DNA from: Paenibacillus sp. 453mf
GTDB taxonomy: Bacteria; Bacillota; Bacilli; Paenibacillales; Paenibacillaceae
Assembly: GCF_900116105.1 (NCBI RefSeq)
Contig: NZ_FPAC01000002.1
Location: forward strand, 310,001-374,000
Reading direction: 5' to 3'
Length of the DNA: 64,000 bases
The translations under genes were made by a program, and so were the position numbers. Shown one piece after another: positions 33,263-41,999 of this stretch (positions are counted from its first letter, which is position 1; every line of letters starts with the position of its first letter). The notes beneath the pieces are model-generated. The model did not search any database, had not been told where the DNA came from, and was given only the letters and a program-made list of their open reading frames with translations.

Positions 33263-34525
33263 CTAATAGGTGTCTTCCATAGCAGCGTGCTTGCCCGCCG
33301 TATAGCCTGTAGAGAAGGCGGAGGTAATGTTATAACCCCCGGTGTAGCCGTGAATGTCCAGGATCTCGCCGCAGAAATAGAGGCCAGGCATGAGCTTAGA
33401 TTCCATCGTCTTGGGATAGATCTCCTTCAAATGCACCCCACCGCCGGTGACGAATGCTTCTGCAAGCGAACGTGTTCCGTTGACTTGAATGGGCATTCCT
33501 TTTATGACGGCAGCCAGTGTCTCTGCAGCGCCTTTAGGAAGATGATGATAGGTTGTCTCACCGTCCAGTTCTGCCTTTGTCAATACCACAGGAATCAGCC
33601 GCTCCGGTACAATCCCCTTCAGTGCGTTTTTGATGGCTTTCTTAGGCTCAGATTCGAGCTTGTGCTTCAGATCCTGCTCCATCTTGGATAATGAGTAAGC
33701 TGGGTACAGGTCCAGTTTCATGATGACGTTCTTCGTGCCTGTCTTCTTCTGCACCTTGCGAATGAACTGGCTGCATCTCAGCGCAATGGGACCGGACAGC
33801 CCGAAATGGGTAAAGATCATATCACCCTCGTGCCGAATGACCGTCTTGTCCTTCGCGTCGTGAACAGACAGTGCGACATCGCTTAAACTCAGACCTTGAA
33901 GCTCCCGTGAACCGATAAACGCTTCATTAGAGGTAATAGGAACCTCTGTTGGATACAGCTCGGTTATGGTGTGGCCAGCGGCCTCCGCCCAAGGATATCC
34001 ATCACCCGTTGAGCCGGTTTGCGGCACGGACTTGCCTCCTGTAGCTATAATCACTGCTTCAGCTGCAAGAACTTTCCCCGAAGATAATTTCACACCAGCA
34101 ACTCGGGCCTCCTCGTAGATAACCTCAGCTACAGGAGAGTCTGTCAGCATCTTCACACCAAGCGAGCTTGCTTTGCCGATCAATGCATCGACGACTGTCT
34201 TGGCTTTGTCAGACACAGGAAACATTCTTCCGTTGTCTTCTTCCTTCAAGGGGATGCCGAGATCTTCAAAAAAACGCATAATTCCTTGATTATCCATATG
34301 CTGAAATGCGCTGTATAGAAACTTTCCATTACCGGGAATATGCTTGATCAGCTCATCCTGATCTTTGGCATTGGTTACATTGCAGCGTCCTCCCCCGGAT
34401 ATTCCGAGCTTGCGCCCCAGCTTATTGCCTTTGTCAACGAGAACAACCGATGCACCATGCTCAGCAGCGGCAACGGAAGCCATAAGGCCGGAAGGTCCTC
34501 CACCGATGACAATTACTTTTTTCAT
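33263..34525 (-). CDS. BaiN/HI0933-family FAD-dependent oxidoreductase
   Basis: A 420-residue flavoprotein. The N-terminal FAD site is KKVIVIGGGPSGLMASVAAA, followed by the family-specific GRKLGISGGGRCNVTNA near residue 36, and a second glycine motif in VIIATGGKSVPQTGSTGDGY near 158. The C-terminal TGGGVHLKEIYPKTMESK and GGYNITSAFSTG complete the pattern of the YhiN/YtfP/BaiN family. Members are widespread with poorly known physiological substrates; BaiN itself reduces bile-acid intermediates. Minus-strand gene, monocistronic, with GAGGAG before the ATG. Confidence 0.88.
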   Translation of the reverse strand: MKKVIVIGGGPSGLMASVAAAEHGASVVLVDKGNKLGRKLGISGGGRCNVTNAKDQDELIKHIPGNGKFLYSAFQHMDNQGIMRFFEDLGIPLKEEDNGRMFPVSDKAKTVVDALIGKASSLGVKMLTDSPVAEVIYEEARVAGVKLSSGKVLAAEAVIIATGGKSVPQTGSTGDGYPWAEAAGHTITELYPTEVPITSNEAFIGSRELQGLSLSDVALSVHDAKDKTVIRHEGDMIFTHFGLSGPIALRCSQFIRKVQKKTGTKNVIMKLDLYPAYSLSKMEQDLKHKLESEPKKAIKNALKGIVPERLIPVVLTKAELDGETTYHHLPKGAAETLAAVIKGMPIQVNGTRSLAEAFVTGGGVHLKEIYPKTMESKLMPGLYFCGEILDIHGYTGGYNITSAFSTGYTAGKHAAMEDTY

Positions 34526-34766
34526 ATTTAAGAAAACTCCTCTTCATTACAAATTCCTTCAAACATCGTACCAGATTAGCCGATCGTTGTCGTTTTTTGT
34601 TTATATTTTGTTTATTAGATACAAGTTCATCGTTTTAATGTTTGATGAAATGATCCAATAGCATAACTGTACATAGAAAATATTGTAATATACTGTCGCC
34701 TATGTTTTAATCAGGTTACATAAGCTCGATTGTCAGTGAACGAAATGAGAGGAGAGATAAACGCCT

Positions 34767-36458
34767 GTGTTTGCTGTCAAGAATATTCTGCTGCAGATCC
34801 TGCTTGCAGGAATTACCCCACTTCTCTTTTCGTTATTTATTGGGCACATGAGCAGTCAGGTTAATAATATTAATCTCTCTCATAGGTCAAGGGCTACAGA
34901 GAGGCATTTACTGCTGGCATGCATGATATCCGTTGTGTTTTGTGTTATTTTCTCTACGACTTTATTTGATTCCCTGTATTTGAATTTAGATACGCTCGCT
35001 GTTACGTTGGCAATTCTTTATGGAAGCACTTTCGCGGGTCTAATTGTGTCGATTTTTAGCGCGTTATTGTTTGTATTTACAACAGATTTGTGGAATGACC
35101 TTTTGATCTTTCTTCAATCGGGCATCTTGTTATATCCAATTATGCTGTTGTTGGCAAAACGCTTCAAGCAAGAGAGCCTGGAAGGCAAAAGAAAGCGGTT
35201 CCTGATCCCATTTGCACTCTTCGCAATGATCAGCATGGCTGCTGCATATGCTTCTTATTTCTCCAAGGTGGATTCGGTTCAAATTGATTTTATCCTATAT
35301 TCTCTCGTCTACTCGATATTGTCTCTGATTACAGGACTCGCCATTATTCAATTCGTAGAGCTGCAGTTCGTGCAGCAAGCGCTTGCCTCCGAGATGGAAG
35401 CTAAACGCAGGCAGTTCATACACCATTCCAATCTAAACACGCAGCTGTTGAACACAATTCCTGTCTCAGTCGTCGCTTTTGATGTCGATGGGCGAATTGT
35501 GAATATGAATGAACGAATGCTTGATGTGCTGCGCAGAAGAAATCCGGGCATGAATAGTGAGTCTGATATAATCGGCAAGCGCATTGAATCGATCGTCGGA
35601 CAAGAGCACGGGTCACGGGTAACAGAGAGAATCCGGATTGCATCGAAGAGTGGAGAAATCTCATCAGAGTACTTGAATGTTGGACCATACATCTTCCATA
35701 CCTTGATTTCACCGGTAAGAGATCCCTATGAAGGAACCCTGATTGGAACCTCGCTCGTGCTTCAGGATATTACTGAGCTTGAGAATCTCCGTAACGAGCT
35801 TGCGCATATAGAGAGGCTCAGCCTTGTTGGACAAATGGCTGCGAGCATCACACATGAAGTCAGGAATCCAATGGCTGTCGTAAGAGGATTCCTGCAATTA
35901 ATGCATGAGAGAAGTCCCCGGTCGCTTGATCACTATTATCGGATTGTTATGGAAGAATTAGACCGGGCCAACGGAATTATAACTGATTTTTTATCCCTTG
36001 CTCAAAATCGGATCGTCGAGAAGGAAGAAGTTCATTTACATGATATTATCCACGATATGCTCCCGCTGCTAAAGGCTGATGCGAACATGAGGGGGCAGAC
36101 GGTTAAGCTTAACTTGAGTGAAAGGATACCTAAATATCATCTGAACTCGAAGGAAATGAAGCAACTGATCTTGAATTTGGCGCGTAACGGTATGGAGGCC
36201 ATGGATAACAAGGGAACACTCTATATCGAGACATCATGTGAGCAGAATCGAATTCTGCTTAGGGTTATAGACGAAGGTCCGGGAATTCCGCCGGCAGTTC
36301 AAGAGAAGCTGTTCGAACCTTTCTATACGACCAAATCGAAGGGCACGGGTCTCGGGCTTGCGTTATGCCGGGGTATTGCGGAACGGCACAATGCTGCCAT
36401 CCAGGTGGACTCTGGTGATGGACGAGGCACGATATTCACGGTTGTTTTTAAACTGTAG
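34767..36458 (+). CDS. Membrane sensor histidine kinase, sporulation-kinase type
   Basis: A 563-residue sensor kinase. Residues 5-200 hold about six hydrophobic helices of a 5TM/LYT-like sensor (LAITLAILYGSTFAG-like segment near 72, then SLITGLAIIQF). A PAS-like domain spans about 222-340 (IPVSVVAFDVDGRIVNMNERM). The phosphoacceptor His is in AASITHEVRNPMAVVRGFLQ near residue 370, a sequence characteristic of KinA-KinE and other Spo0A-pathway kinases. The ATPase domain follows with N-box LILNLARNGMEAM, G1 DEGPGIP and G2 GTGLGLALCRG. No response regulator is adjacent, consistent with phosphorelay input through Spo0F encoded elsewhere. GTG start with GGAGAG 12 bases upstream. Confidence 0.9.
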   Translation: MFAVKNILLQILLAGITPLLFSLFIGHMSSQVNNINLSHRSRATERHLLLACMISVVFCVIFSTTLFDSLYLNLDTLAVTLAILYGSTFAGLIVSIFSALLFVFTTDLWNDLLIFLQSGILLYPIMLLLAKRFKQESLEGKRKRFLIPFALFAMISMAAAYASYFSKVDSVQIDFILYSLVYSILSLITGLAIIQFVELQFVQQALASEMEAKRRQFIHHSNLNTQLLNTIPVSVVAFDVDGRIVNMNERMLDVLRRRNPGMNSESDIIGKRIESIVGQEHGSRVTERIRIASKSGEISSEYLNVGPYIFHTLISPVRDPYEGTLIGTSLVLQDITELENLRNELAHIERLSLVGQMAASITHEVRNPMAVVRGFLQLMHERSPRSLDHYYRIVMEELDRANGIITDFLSLAQNRIVEKEEVHLHDIIHDMLPLLKADANMRGQTVKLNLSERIPKYHLNSKEMKQLILNLARNGMEAMDNKGTLYIETSCEQNRILLRVIDEGPGIPPAVQEKLFEPFYTTKSKGTGLGLALCRGIAERHNAAIQVDSGDGRGTIFTVVFKL

Positions 36459-36472
36459 AGATACAGTTTTAC

Positions 36473-36512
36473 ACATACGCCGCTTCTTCTTAGGGACAAT
36501 GGAGGCGTATGT
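36473..36512. repeat. Hairpin after the sensor kinase gene
   Basis: ACATACGCC (36473-36481) pairs with GGCGTATGT (36504-36512). No T-run follows, so termination is uncertain. A second dyad CCATCTGTTA/TAACGGATGG (36577-36598, one mismatch) lies just before the 39-residue gene. Confidence 0.45.
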
Positions 36513-36634
36513 ATAGAGTAGGGACTATGGCTGTATAAAGGATAGAAACGAACGTCTGGAGTCATAATAAACATGGCCATCTGTTAGTTAACGGATGGGA
36601 ATCCTAATCTTGAAACGAAAAAGGAGAGTTTCCC

Positions 36635-36754
36635 ATGGCAAAAAATGATTCCAAACAACAGGAAATCCAGAAGCAGTCCAACAAGAAAAACCAGAGAGGG
36701 CAAGGTCAAGTCGTTGATAAGAAGCTCGACGGTGACAACTTCCCGGCAACGTAG
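36635..36754 (+). CDS. 39-residue basic hydrophilic protein, possible spore protein
   Basis: A very short gene with an excellent ribosome site, AAGGAGAG (36621-36628), six bases before the ATG. The product is lysine-, glutamine- and asparagine-rich (MAKNDSKQQEIQKQ near the start) and ends VVDKKLDGDNFPAT. The closing pattern DKKLDGxNxPxT recurs in small spore-associated proteins of Bacillales as I remember them, so a forespore role is plausible, but I cannot confirm the family. It lies alone between the sensor kinase and brxA. Confidence 0.6.
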   Translation: MAKNDSKQQEIQKQSNKKNQRGQGQVVDKKLDGDNFPAT

Positions 36755-36840
36755 GGTTAATGCATGAGATTCATGGCCATTCTTGGTCATACAGATCTTA
36801 GATGTCGCAATTACATCTTCATGTTTGACATGTTCATCCC

Positions 36841-36868
36841 TTGCGTTCACAACATAGGAATGTATAAT
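36841..36868 (+). promoter_or_regulatory. Promoter of brxA
   Basis: -35-like TTGCGT (36841-36846), 16 bases, perfect -10 TATAAT (36863-36868), 28 bases before the ATG. Confidence 0.6.
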
Positions 36869-36895
36869 AAAAGTTAGTGAAGGAGTGAATAGAAC

Positions 36896-37330
36896 ATGTC
36901 AATGTCTTTTGACCAATACATGAAAGATATGGTTCAACCGATGAGGGACGAACTGACACGCCTCGGTATTGAAGAGCTTCGTACCGTAGAAGAAGTAGAA
37001 GCTAAACTACCGGGTGCTGAAGGAACTGCGCTTGTTGTTGTCAACTCGGTTTGCGGCTGCGCAGCAGGTCAAGCACGTCCTGGTGTAGCCAGAGCACTTG
37101 AGAATGAAGTAACCCCTGACCACTTGTTTACGGTGTTTGCAGGTCAGGATAAAGAAGCCACTGCACAGGCTCGTGAATATTTTGCTCCATATCCGCCATC
37201 TTCCCCTTCCATTGCTTTGATGAAGGATGGAGAGCTGGTGCACTTTATCGAGCGTCATCAGATCGAGAATCGTTCCGCTGAAGAAATTGCGGCTGATCTG
37301 GTGGGAGCATTTAATCAGTATTGCAAATAA
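36896..37330 (+). CDS. brxA: Bacilliredoxin BrxA (YphP family)
   Basis: A 144-residue thioredoxin-fold protein that removes bacillithiol from S-bacillithiolated proteins. It begins SMSFDQYMKDMVQPMRDEL and has the family active site VVNSVCGCAAGQARPG, a CGC motif near residues 52-54 in place of CxxC, plus VFAGQDKEATAQAREYF near 81 and PPSSPSIALMKDGE with the cis-Pro near 101. Close overall to B. subtilis YphP. Implies the cell makes bacillithiol. Own promoter and terminator; GAAGGAG as ribosome site. Confidence 0.94.
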   Translation: MSMSFDQYMKDMVQPMRDELTRLGIEELRTVEEVEAKLPGAEGTALVVVNSVCGCAAGQARPGVARALENEVTPDHLFTVFAGQDKEATAQAREYFAPYPPSSPSIALMKDGELVHFIERHQIENRSAEEIAADLVGAFNQYCK

Positions 37331-37341
37331 GTTAGTTACAT

Positions 37342-37395
37342 AACGCCCCGATTCTTTCGGATTAGCCCCGAAATTACGGGGCGTTTTGGCTTTTT
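37342..37395 (+). terminator. Terminator of brxA
   Basis: AACGCCCCG (37342-37350) pairs with CGGGGCGTT (37377-37385), followed by TTGGCTTTTT. Confidence 0.8.
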
Positions 37396-37440
37396 CCATT
37401 ATCTATACTTACTAATCTATTAGAGACGGGGTGCGTAAAC

Positions 37441-38250
37441 ATGAGTTTGCAAGAGCAAATCATCGCAGAATTACGAGTGAAACCAGAGATCAACGTGGAA
37501 GAAGAAGTTCGGAAACGGGTCAATTTTCTGAAGGAGTACGTCCTTAAGTCCGGCACAAAAGGGCTGCTTATTGCGATCAGCGGCGGTATTGATAGTGCGG
37601 TCGCGACAGCGCTGTGCAAACAAGCTACGGATGAACTGACAGAGGAGAAGGGTGAAGAATTCAAGACACTGGGCGTGTTCCAGCCATACGGAGAACAAGT
37701 GGATATTGCTCACAGCTATGCTGTAGCGAAGGCATTTGACCTAAAATATACGGTGGAGACGAATATTGAAGAAGCGGTTAACGAGATTGCTCTTGAAGTA
37801 GAGCACGGCTTCAAATCTCTTGGAACTCCGCGTCATATGACGCCGCAAGGCAAAGGGAATGTAAAAGCCAGAACCCGTATGGTTGTACAGTATGCACTAT
37901 CGTTCGAAATGAATCTGCTCGTTGTGGGAACAGATCATGCATCGGAAGCAATTACGGGCTTCTACACCAAATGGGGCGATGGCGCTGTTGATATCACGCC
38001 GCTGACTAGCCTTAATAAACGTCAGGTCCGACAAATTGCAGCCTATGTTGGCGTGCCGCAGGAGGTACTGGACAAGGCGCCGACAGCAGGACTATGGGAA
38101 GGTCAGACCGATGAGAAGGAACTTGGCATTACATATGATGACAACAGTGACTACTTAGAAGGCAAGGAGATTAATGCGGAAGCAAGAGAGAAGCTTGAGG
38201 CAGCATACCTTCGCACAGCACACAAACGGAATGCCATTCCGGGTATCTAA
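37441..38250 (+). CDS. nadE: Ammonia-dependent NAD+ synthetase
   Basis: A 269-residue cytoplasmic enzyme that converts deamido-NAD and ammonia with ATP to NAD, the last step of NAD synthesis. The ATP pyrophosphatase P-loop is LIAISGGIDSAVATALC near residue 44. Other family marks are GNVKARTRMVVQY near 140, VVGTDHASEAITGFYTKWGDG near 161 and KAPTAGLWEGQTDE near 211. Length matches the NH3-dependent form; no glutaminase domain. Ribosome site is the weak GGGGTGCG before ATG. Own terminator. Confidence 0.95.
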   Translation: MSLQEQIIAELRVKPEINVEEEVRKRVNFLKEYVLKSGTKGLLIAISGGIDSAVATALCKQATDELTEEKGEEFKTLGVFQPYGEQVDIAHSYAVAKAFDLKYTVETNIEEAVNEIALEVEHGFKSLGTPRHMTPQGKGNVKARTRMVVQYALSFEMNLLVVGTDHASEAITGFYTKWGDGAVDITPLTSLNKRQVRQIAAYVGVPQEVLDKAPTAGLWEGQTDEKELGITYDDNSDYLEGKEINAEAREKLEAAYLRTAHKRNAIPGI

Positions 38251-38274
38251 TTAACGGCTGCCTATAAGCAAGAG

Positions 38275-38319
38275 AACCCTCGTAATATGGGACAATTTAC
38301 TGCCCTGACGAGGGTTTTT
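38275..38319 (+). terminator. Terminator of nadE
   Basis: AACCCTCGT (38275-38283) pairs with ACGAGGGTT (38308-38316) and five T follow. Confidence 0.88.
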
Positions 38320-38373
38320 GATTTGTCCATACAACTGATACAATAGATTAGGATATTAAAGGTGGTGAAGTGC

Positions 38374-38766
38374 TTGATCTATGGGATTGGTAACGATGTG
38401 CTTGAAACCGAACGGGTTGTTCGAATTATGAAGGGTGATCATAGTTCCCGATTTCTCAGCCGCGTGCTTACAGAAGAGGAGAGAGCGGTACTCGGTTCGC
38501 GTATGCAGAGTGAGGTTCAATATGTATCCGGAAGGTTTGCGGCGAAGGAAGCCATATCCAAAGCGTTCGGCTGCGGAATCGGGGAGCTGCTGGGCTTCCA
38601 GGATATTGAGATTTTGCCGAATGAGCTGGGCAAGCCGACTGTGACGATCTCTGGGGCAGCTTGGAAACGGCTTGGACTTAGCGGCGAGCCTGCTTACATG
38701 GTTCATCTCAGCATCTCGCATCAGCCAAGCGTCGCAGCCGCGTTCGCCATCGTTGAACGGATCTGA
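38374..38766 (+). CDS. acpS: Holo-[acyl-carrier-protein] synthase
   Basis: A phosphopantetheinyl transferase of about 130 residues that activates ACP for fatty-acid synthesis. The Mg/CoA site IYGIGNDVLETERV is at the N-terminus, RVLTEEER near residue 32, and GRFAAKEAISKAFGCGIG near 52, followed by HLSISHQPSVAAAFAI. The TTG at 38374 gives the usual AcpS start with GGTGG about 8 bases upstream; the GTG codons at 38362 and 38365 lie within that ribosome site. mutY follows after 29 bases. Confidence 0.92.
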   Translation: MIYGIGNDVLETERVVRIMKGDHSSRFLSRVLTEEERAVLGSRMQSEVQYVSGRFAAKEAISKAFGCGIGELLGFQDIEILPNELGKPTVTISGAAWKRLGLSGEPAYMVHLSISHQPSVAAAFAIVERI

Positions 38767-38795
38767 GTAATACAGAATAGGAGATTTATAATCGA

Positions 38796-39950
38796 ATGAA
38801 TTATAGTCATGCAAAAAAGTTCTTTAGTACGGAGCTGCTTCATTGGTATATGCAAAATAAGCGCGATCTTCCGTGGCGGCGGCATCGGGACCCTTACTAT
38901 ATATGGGTGTCGGAGATCATGCTGCAGCAGACAAGGGTGGATACGGTGATTCCGTATTTTCAGCGTTTTATTGAACGGTTCCCGACGATTCAGGATTTGG
39001 CAGAGGCACCTGAGGAAGACGTGCTGAAGCTCTGGGAGGGGCTGGGATATTATTCTCGTGCTCGTAATTTACAGGCAGCTGCAAGACAAGTGATGGAGCA
39101 GCATGGCGGAGAAGTACCGAATCAGAAGGATGCAGTATTTAATCTGAAGGGCGTCGGTCCTTACACGGCAGGCGCGATTCTCAGCATCGCATTTAATCAA
39201 GCCCAGCCTGCTGTGGATGGAAATGTAATGCGAGTGCTGTCACGTTATTTCCTGATTGAAGATGACATTATGAAGGGCAGCACTAGAGTCAAGATGGAGA
39301 CGCTGGCGGAGGAGCTCATTTCAGAGGGACGAGCGTCAGATTTCAATCAGGCGTTAATGGAGCTTGGAGCGCTCGTATGTACGCCGAAATCTCCACATTG
39401 CCTGACTTGTCCGGTGATGGAGATGTGTACGGGACGGATTGAGGGACGGGAAGAGACACTACCTGTGAAGAAAAAGGCTAAGCCCCCTCGTCCTGAACAG
39501 CGAATTGCTGCCCTCGTTGTCGGCACGGGTGGGAATGAAGGGAAGGTGCTGGTTCGTCAGCGTCCTGCGACCGGCTTGCTGGCCAAGATGTGGGAGCTGC
39601 CTCATATGCAGGCATCTGCACCCGGCGAGCTTGCCCATCTGGTTCCTCATGAGCCTGCGATGGATCGGATCGCCGGACATTTGCTTGAGGAGGGCTATCA
39701 CGTACAGCCTAACTCGTTCTGGAGAATGGCCGAGCATACATTTAGCCATATACATTGGAACCTGCAGGTATATCATTGTACGGAGGAGGAAGCTGTGCTG
39801 ACATCCTCCCTGGTGGCAGAGCAGGTTGAAGCATACACTGATGAGGGACATTTGTACCGCTGGATCGAGCCGAAGGATATGGATACCATGGCATTTCCGA
39901 ATGTGTTTCTGAAATTATTACGAGATTATTTTAATATAGTGAATGAATAA
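38796..39950 (+). CDS. mutY: A/G-specific adenine DNA glycosylase MutY
   Basis: A 384-residue repair enzyme that removes adenine opposite 8-oxoguanine. The N-terminal helix-hairpin-helix glycosylase domain shows DLPWRRHRDPYYIWVSEIMLQQT-type sequence (residues 21-43), LKGVGPYTAGAILSIAF near 112, the catalytic Asp in QPAVDGNVMRV near 139, and the 4Fe-4S loop CTPKSPHCLTCPVMEMC near 192-208 (Cx6Cx2Cx5C). The C-terminal half is the NUDIX-like 8-oxoG recognition domain. Ends at a terminator with a six-T run. Confidence 0.94.
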   Translation: MNYSHAKKFFSTELLHWYMQNKRDLPWRRHRDPYYIWVSEIMLQQTRVDTVIPYFQRFIERFPTIQDLAEAPEEDVLKLWEGLGYYSRARNLQAAARQVMEQHGGEVPNQKDAVFNLKGVGPYTAGAILSIAFNQAQPAVDGNVMRVLSRYFLIEDDIMKGSTRVKMETLAEELISEGRASDFNQALMELGALVCTPKSPHCLTCPVMEMCTGRIEGREETLPVKKKAKPPRPEQRIAALVVGTGGNEGKVLVRQRPATGLLAKMWELPHMQASAPGELAHLVPHEPAMDRIAGHLLEEGYHVQPNSFWRMAEHTFSHIHWNLQVYHCTEEEAVLTSSLVAEQVEAYTDEGHLYRWIEPKDMDTMAFPNVFLKLLRDYFNIVNE

Positions 39951-39958
39951 TAGATGGG

Positions 39959-40017
39959 AAGAGCATCGCCGAGGACCTGGGAGAACCGGATTAACCTTAT
40001 GGCAGATGCTCTTTTTT
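39959..40017 (+). terminator. Terminator of mutY
   Basis: AAGAGCATC (39959-39967) pairs with GATGCTCTT (40005-40013); TTTTTT overlaps its end. Confidence 0.85.
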
Positions 40018-40112
40018 GTGGTACGAACCTGGATCTCGGTCTCAAGTGCAGGGGAAGAAACAGTCCTAAGACGGTTCTTGGATATATCCTGATTAGCGTA
40101 ACCGAGTATGAG

Positions 40113-40170
40113 AAAAAAAGCAGTCTTAGAGTAAAACGGCGATTGCCGCTTTATTCTAGACTGCTTCTTT
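40113..40170 (-). terminator. Terminator of sodA
   Basis: A stem of about 20 bp with few mismatches (AAGCAGTCT..CGGC, 40118-40140, with GCCG..GACTGCTT, 40145-40167); the minus strand runs into a T-run. A second, 9-bp perfect hairpin AAACAGCGG/CCGCTGTTT lies at 40178-40198, between this and the sodA stop. Confidence 0.88.
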
Positions 40171-40218
40171 AGAAAGTAAACAGCGGGTACCGCTGTTTAA
40201 CTGCAGAGGAATTAATTC

Positions 40219-40830
40219 TTATTTCGCTGCAGCGTAACGTTTGTTTACTTCATCCCAGTTGATTACATTCCAGAATGCACCGATGTAGTCAGGGCGTTTG
40301 TTTTGATATTTCAGGTAGTAAGCATGCTCCCATATATCCAGACCAAGAACTGGAGTCAGGCCTTCGAATACAGGGCTGTCTTGGTTAGGTGTGCTAGTGA
40401 TTGCCAGTTTGCCGTCTTTACCGACAACAAGCCATGCCCAGCCGCTGCCGAAACGAGTTGTTGCTGCTTTTGCAAAGTCTTCTTTGAATTTGTCATAGCC
40501 GCCAAGCTCGCTGTCAATTGCTGCAGCGATATCGCCTGTAGGAGCGCCGCCGCCGTTAGGTCCGATGATTTCCCAGAACAGGCTGTGGTTGTAATGACCG
40601 CCGCCGTTGTTACGGACTGCCGTACGGATGCTCTCAGGTACGCTGTTGAGGTCCGCAAGCAGGTCTTCAAGGGATTTCTCTTGAAGCTCAGGAGCGCTTT
40701 CCAGAGCCGCGTTCAGGTTCGTTACATAAGTATTGTGATGGCGATCGTGGTGGATTTCCATCGTTTGAGCGTCGATATGTGGTTCTAATGCATCGTTTGC
40801 ATAAGGAAGTGCTGGTAATTTAAATGCCAT
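40219..40830 (-). CDS. sodA: Superoxide dismutase, Mn/Fe family
   Basis: A 203-residue cytoplasmic enzyme that converts superoxide to peroxide and oxygen. Metal ligands are all visible: His27 in [12 protein letters not shown], the His in [12 protein letters not shown] near 82, the Asp in [14 protein letters not shown] near 165 and its His near 169. GGGAPTG near 96 and QDSP near 150 favour the Mn or cambialistic type. This is the standard-size SOD; an extended paralogue is at 46880. Promoter: minus-strand -35 TTGATT (40922-40927), 17 bases, -10 TTTAAT (40899-40904). Start with TAGGAGGAA. Confidence 0.95.
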   Translation of the reverse strand: MAFKLPALPYANDALEPHIDAQTMEIHHDRHHNTYVTNLNAALESAPELQEKSLEDLLADLNSVPESIRTAVRNNGGGHYNHSLFWEIIGPNGGGAPTGDIAAAIDSELGGYDKFKEDFAKAATTRFGSGWAWLVVGKDGKLAITSTPNQDSPVFEGLTPVLGLDIWEHAYYLKYQNKRPDYIGAFWNVINWDEVNKRYAAAK

Positions 40831-40898
40831 AATTGAAATTCCTCCTAAAAAATAAATTAAAGGTTAAATCTTTATCTAGATTTCCCCTCGACACTTAT

Positions 40899-40927
40899 AT
40901 TAAACCTTATTCAGCCTATTTAATCAA
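40899..40927 (-). promoter_or_regulatory. Promoter of sodA
   Basis: -35 TTGATT (40922-40927), 17-base spacer, -10 TTTAAT (40899-40904), about 65 bases before the ATG. Confidence 0.6.
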
Positions 40928-41052
40928 CATTTTTGTTTGTTAAGTTGTCATAGAAGGTTTTTAACATAACATGAAATTAACAAAACTATCTTGAAACTAT
41001 ATTACTGTGTTAACTAGTTTAACACCAAATATACAAAGTTTAGCAATTAAAA

Positions 41053-41080
41053 TGTAAGCGCTTGATATTAAGCGTTTACA
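41053..41080. promoter_or_regulatory. Large dyad with two cre-like arms
   Basis: TGTAAGCGCTT (41053-41063) and AAGCGTTTACA (41070-41080) form an 11-bp inverted repeat with one mismatch and a 6-base spacer. Each arm (TGTAARCGCTT) matches most of the CcpA cre consensus TGWAANCGNTNWCA, missing only the last bases. It lies in the 516-base gap between sodA and an acetyltransferase gene, so it could bind CcpA or another LacI-family protein. Confidence 0.5.
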
Positions 41081-41211
41081 GAAGAAAAAGCGTGTTTTCT
41101 GGAGCAAAGTGTGGTTTAATGGACGATGAAGAAGATATATCTCGTTTTTTGTCATATTATCATTTCCTGAACATTTCTGGCTCTCCTTAATAGGCGTGGC
41201 AGATGTTTCGG

Positions 41212-41231
41212 CCGGCTTTTGCCGGTTTTTC
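41212..41231 (+). terminator. Orphan terminator in the sodA-GNAT gap
   Basis: CCGGC-TTTT-GCCGG (41212-41225) followed by five T. No coding gene on the plus strand ends before it, so a short untranslated transcript starting near 41080-41120 is possible. Apart from this and the cre-like dyad, the gap is AT-rich and shows nothing else. Confidence 0.6.
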
Positions 41232-41346
41232 CGTCTGTACATATCATTCTAATATATTCAGATGGATCATCATCGGGTTTTTGGTAAAAAGGGCGTGCCT
41301 TTTTTGTAAAACCTCACTAAAGATAACGAAAAGGGAGATTTAGCAG

Positions 41347-41772
41347 ATGAACGTTCGTTCCTTTCAGTTGAGTGACGCAAATGGTGTGACAGAGCTCCTT
41401 GCGGCTGCTTTGTCGGAAGATTGCTTTGAGAACACGATGGGTCCTTTCGCTCGCCAGTTGTCCTGGGATTCAGACCTTATTATGGTTGCTGAGCAGGGTG
41501 GGGAGCTGATCGGTGCTTTAATCGGTACTATTGATCAGAACCATGGTTGTATTTATCGTATTGCAGTTCACCCTGATTTCAGACGTCAAGGTGTTGGAAA
41601 AGCCCTGGTTAAGGCGCTTGAACAACGTTTCCAACAGCGCAAGGTTAGAGGGGTGTGGGTCGCCGGTGACGAGCATAACAAAGCCGCGATGCCGCTGTAT
41701 GAAGCAATGGGTTACGGAGCTAGTCAGGTCATGAAGGCATTTCAGAATCTTAGTATTTTGGCACACAGCTAA
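41347..41772 (+). CDS. GNAT N-acetyltransferase
   Basis: A 141-residue single-domain acetyltransferase. It begins MNVRSFQLSDANGVTELL, has the central strands LIMVAEQGGELIGALIGTI, and the acetyl-CoA loop IAVHPDFRRQGVGKALVKALE near residues 75-96 (R-Q-G-V-G-K). GVWVAGDEHNKAAMPLYEAMGY near 102 closes the fold. Substrate unknown. Ribosome site AAAGGGAG precedes the ATG. Monocistronic with a terminator about 140 bases downstream. Confidence 0.88.
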   Translation: MNVRSFQLSDANGVTELLAAALSEDCFENTMGPFARQLSWDSDLIMVAEQGGELIGALIGTIDQNHGCIYRIAVHPDFRRQGVGKALVKALEQRFQQRKVRGVWVAGDEHNKAAMPLYEAMGYGASQVMKAFQNLSILAHS

Positions 41773-41904
41773 CAAGGCATTTTGAATGCAGTGTATAGGT
41801 TTGCTAGATTGGCGTCTCATGTTCAAGCAATGAACGAGATCAGATATAGAGAGAGAACACGGTTTTATTCTATTTTTTAGTCTAATTTATTTTCAATCCA
41901 TAAT

Positions 41905-41953
41905 AGGCATATCTTGGCTTCCAATTGCAAATGGAACCGAGATATGCTTTTCT
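41905..41953 (+). terminator. Terminator after the GNAT gene
   Basis: GCATATCT plus GGCTTCCA arms pair with TGGAACC and AGATATGC, followed by TTTTCT. Confidence 0.75.
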
Positions 41954-41999
41954 ATTCATATGGCATTTTTATATTTTAACCTTGAGGTGATAGAAGCAA

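Noticed and set aside
40997..41242. Minus-strand open frame of 81 codons in the sodA-GNAT gap
   Set aside because: No ribosome site, low-complexity sequence, and it runs through the cre-like dyad and the terminator hairpin.
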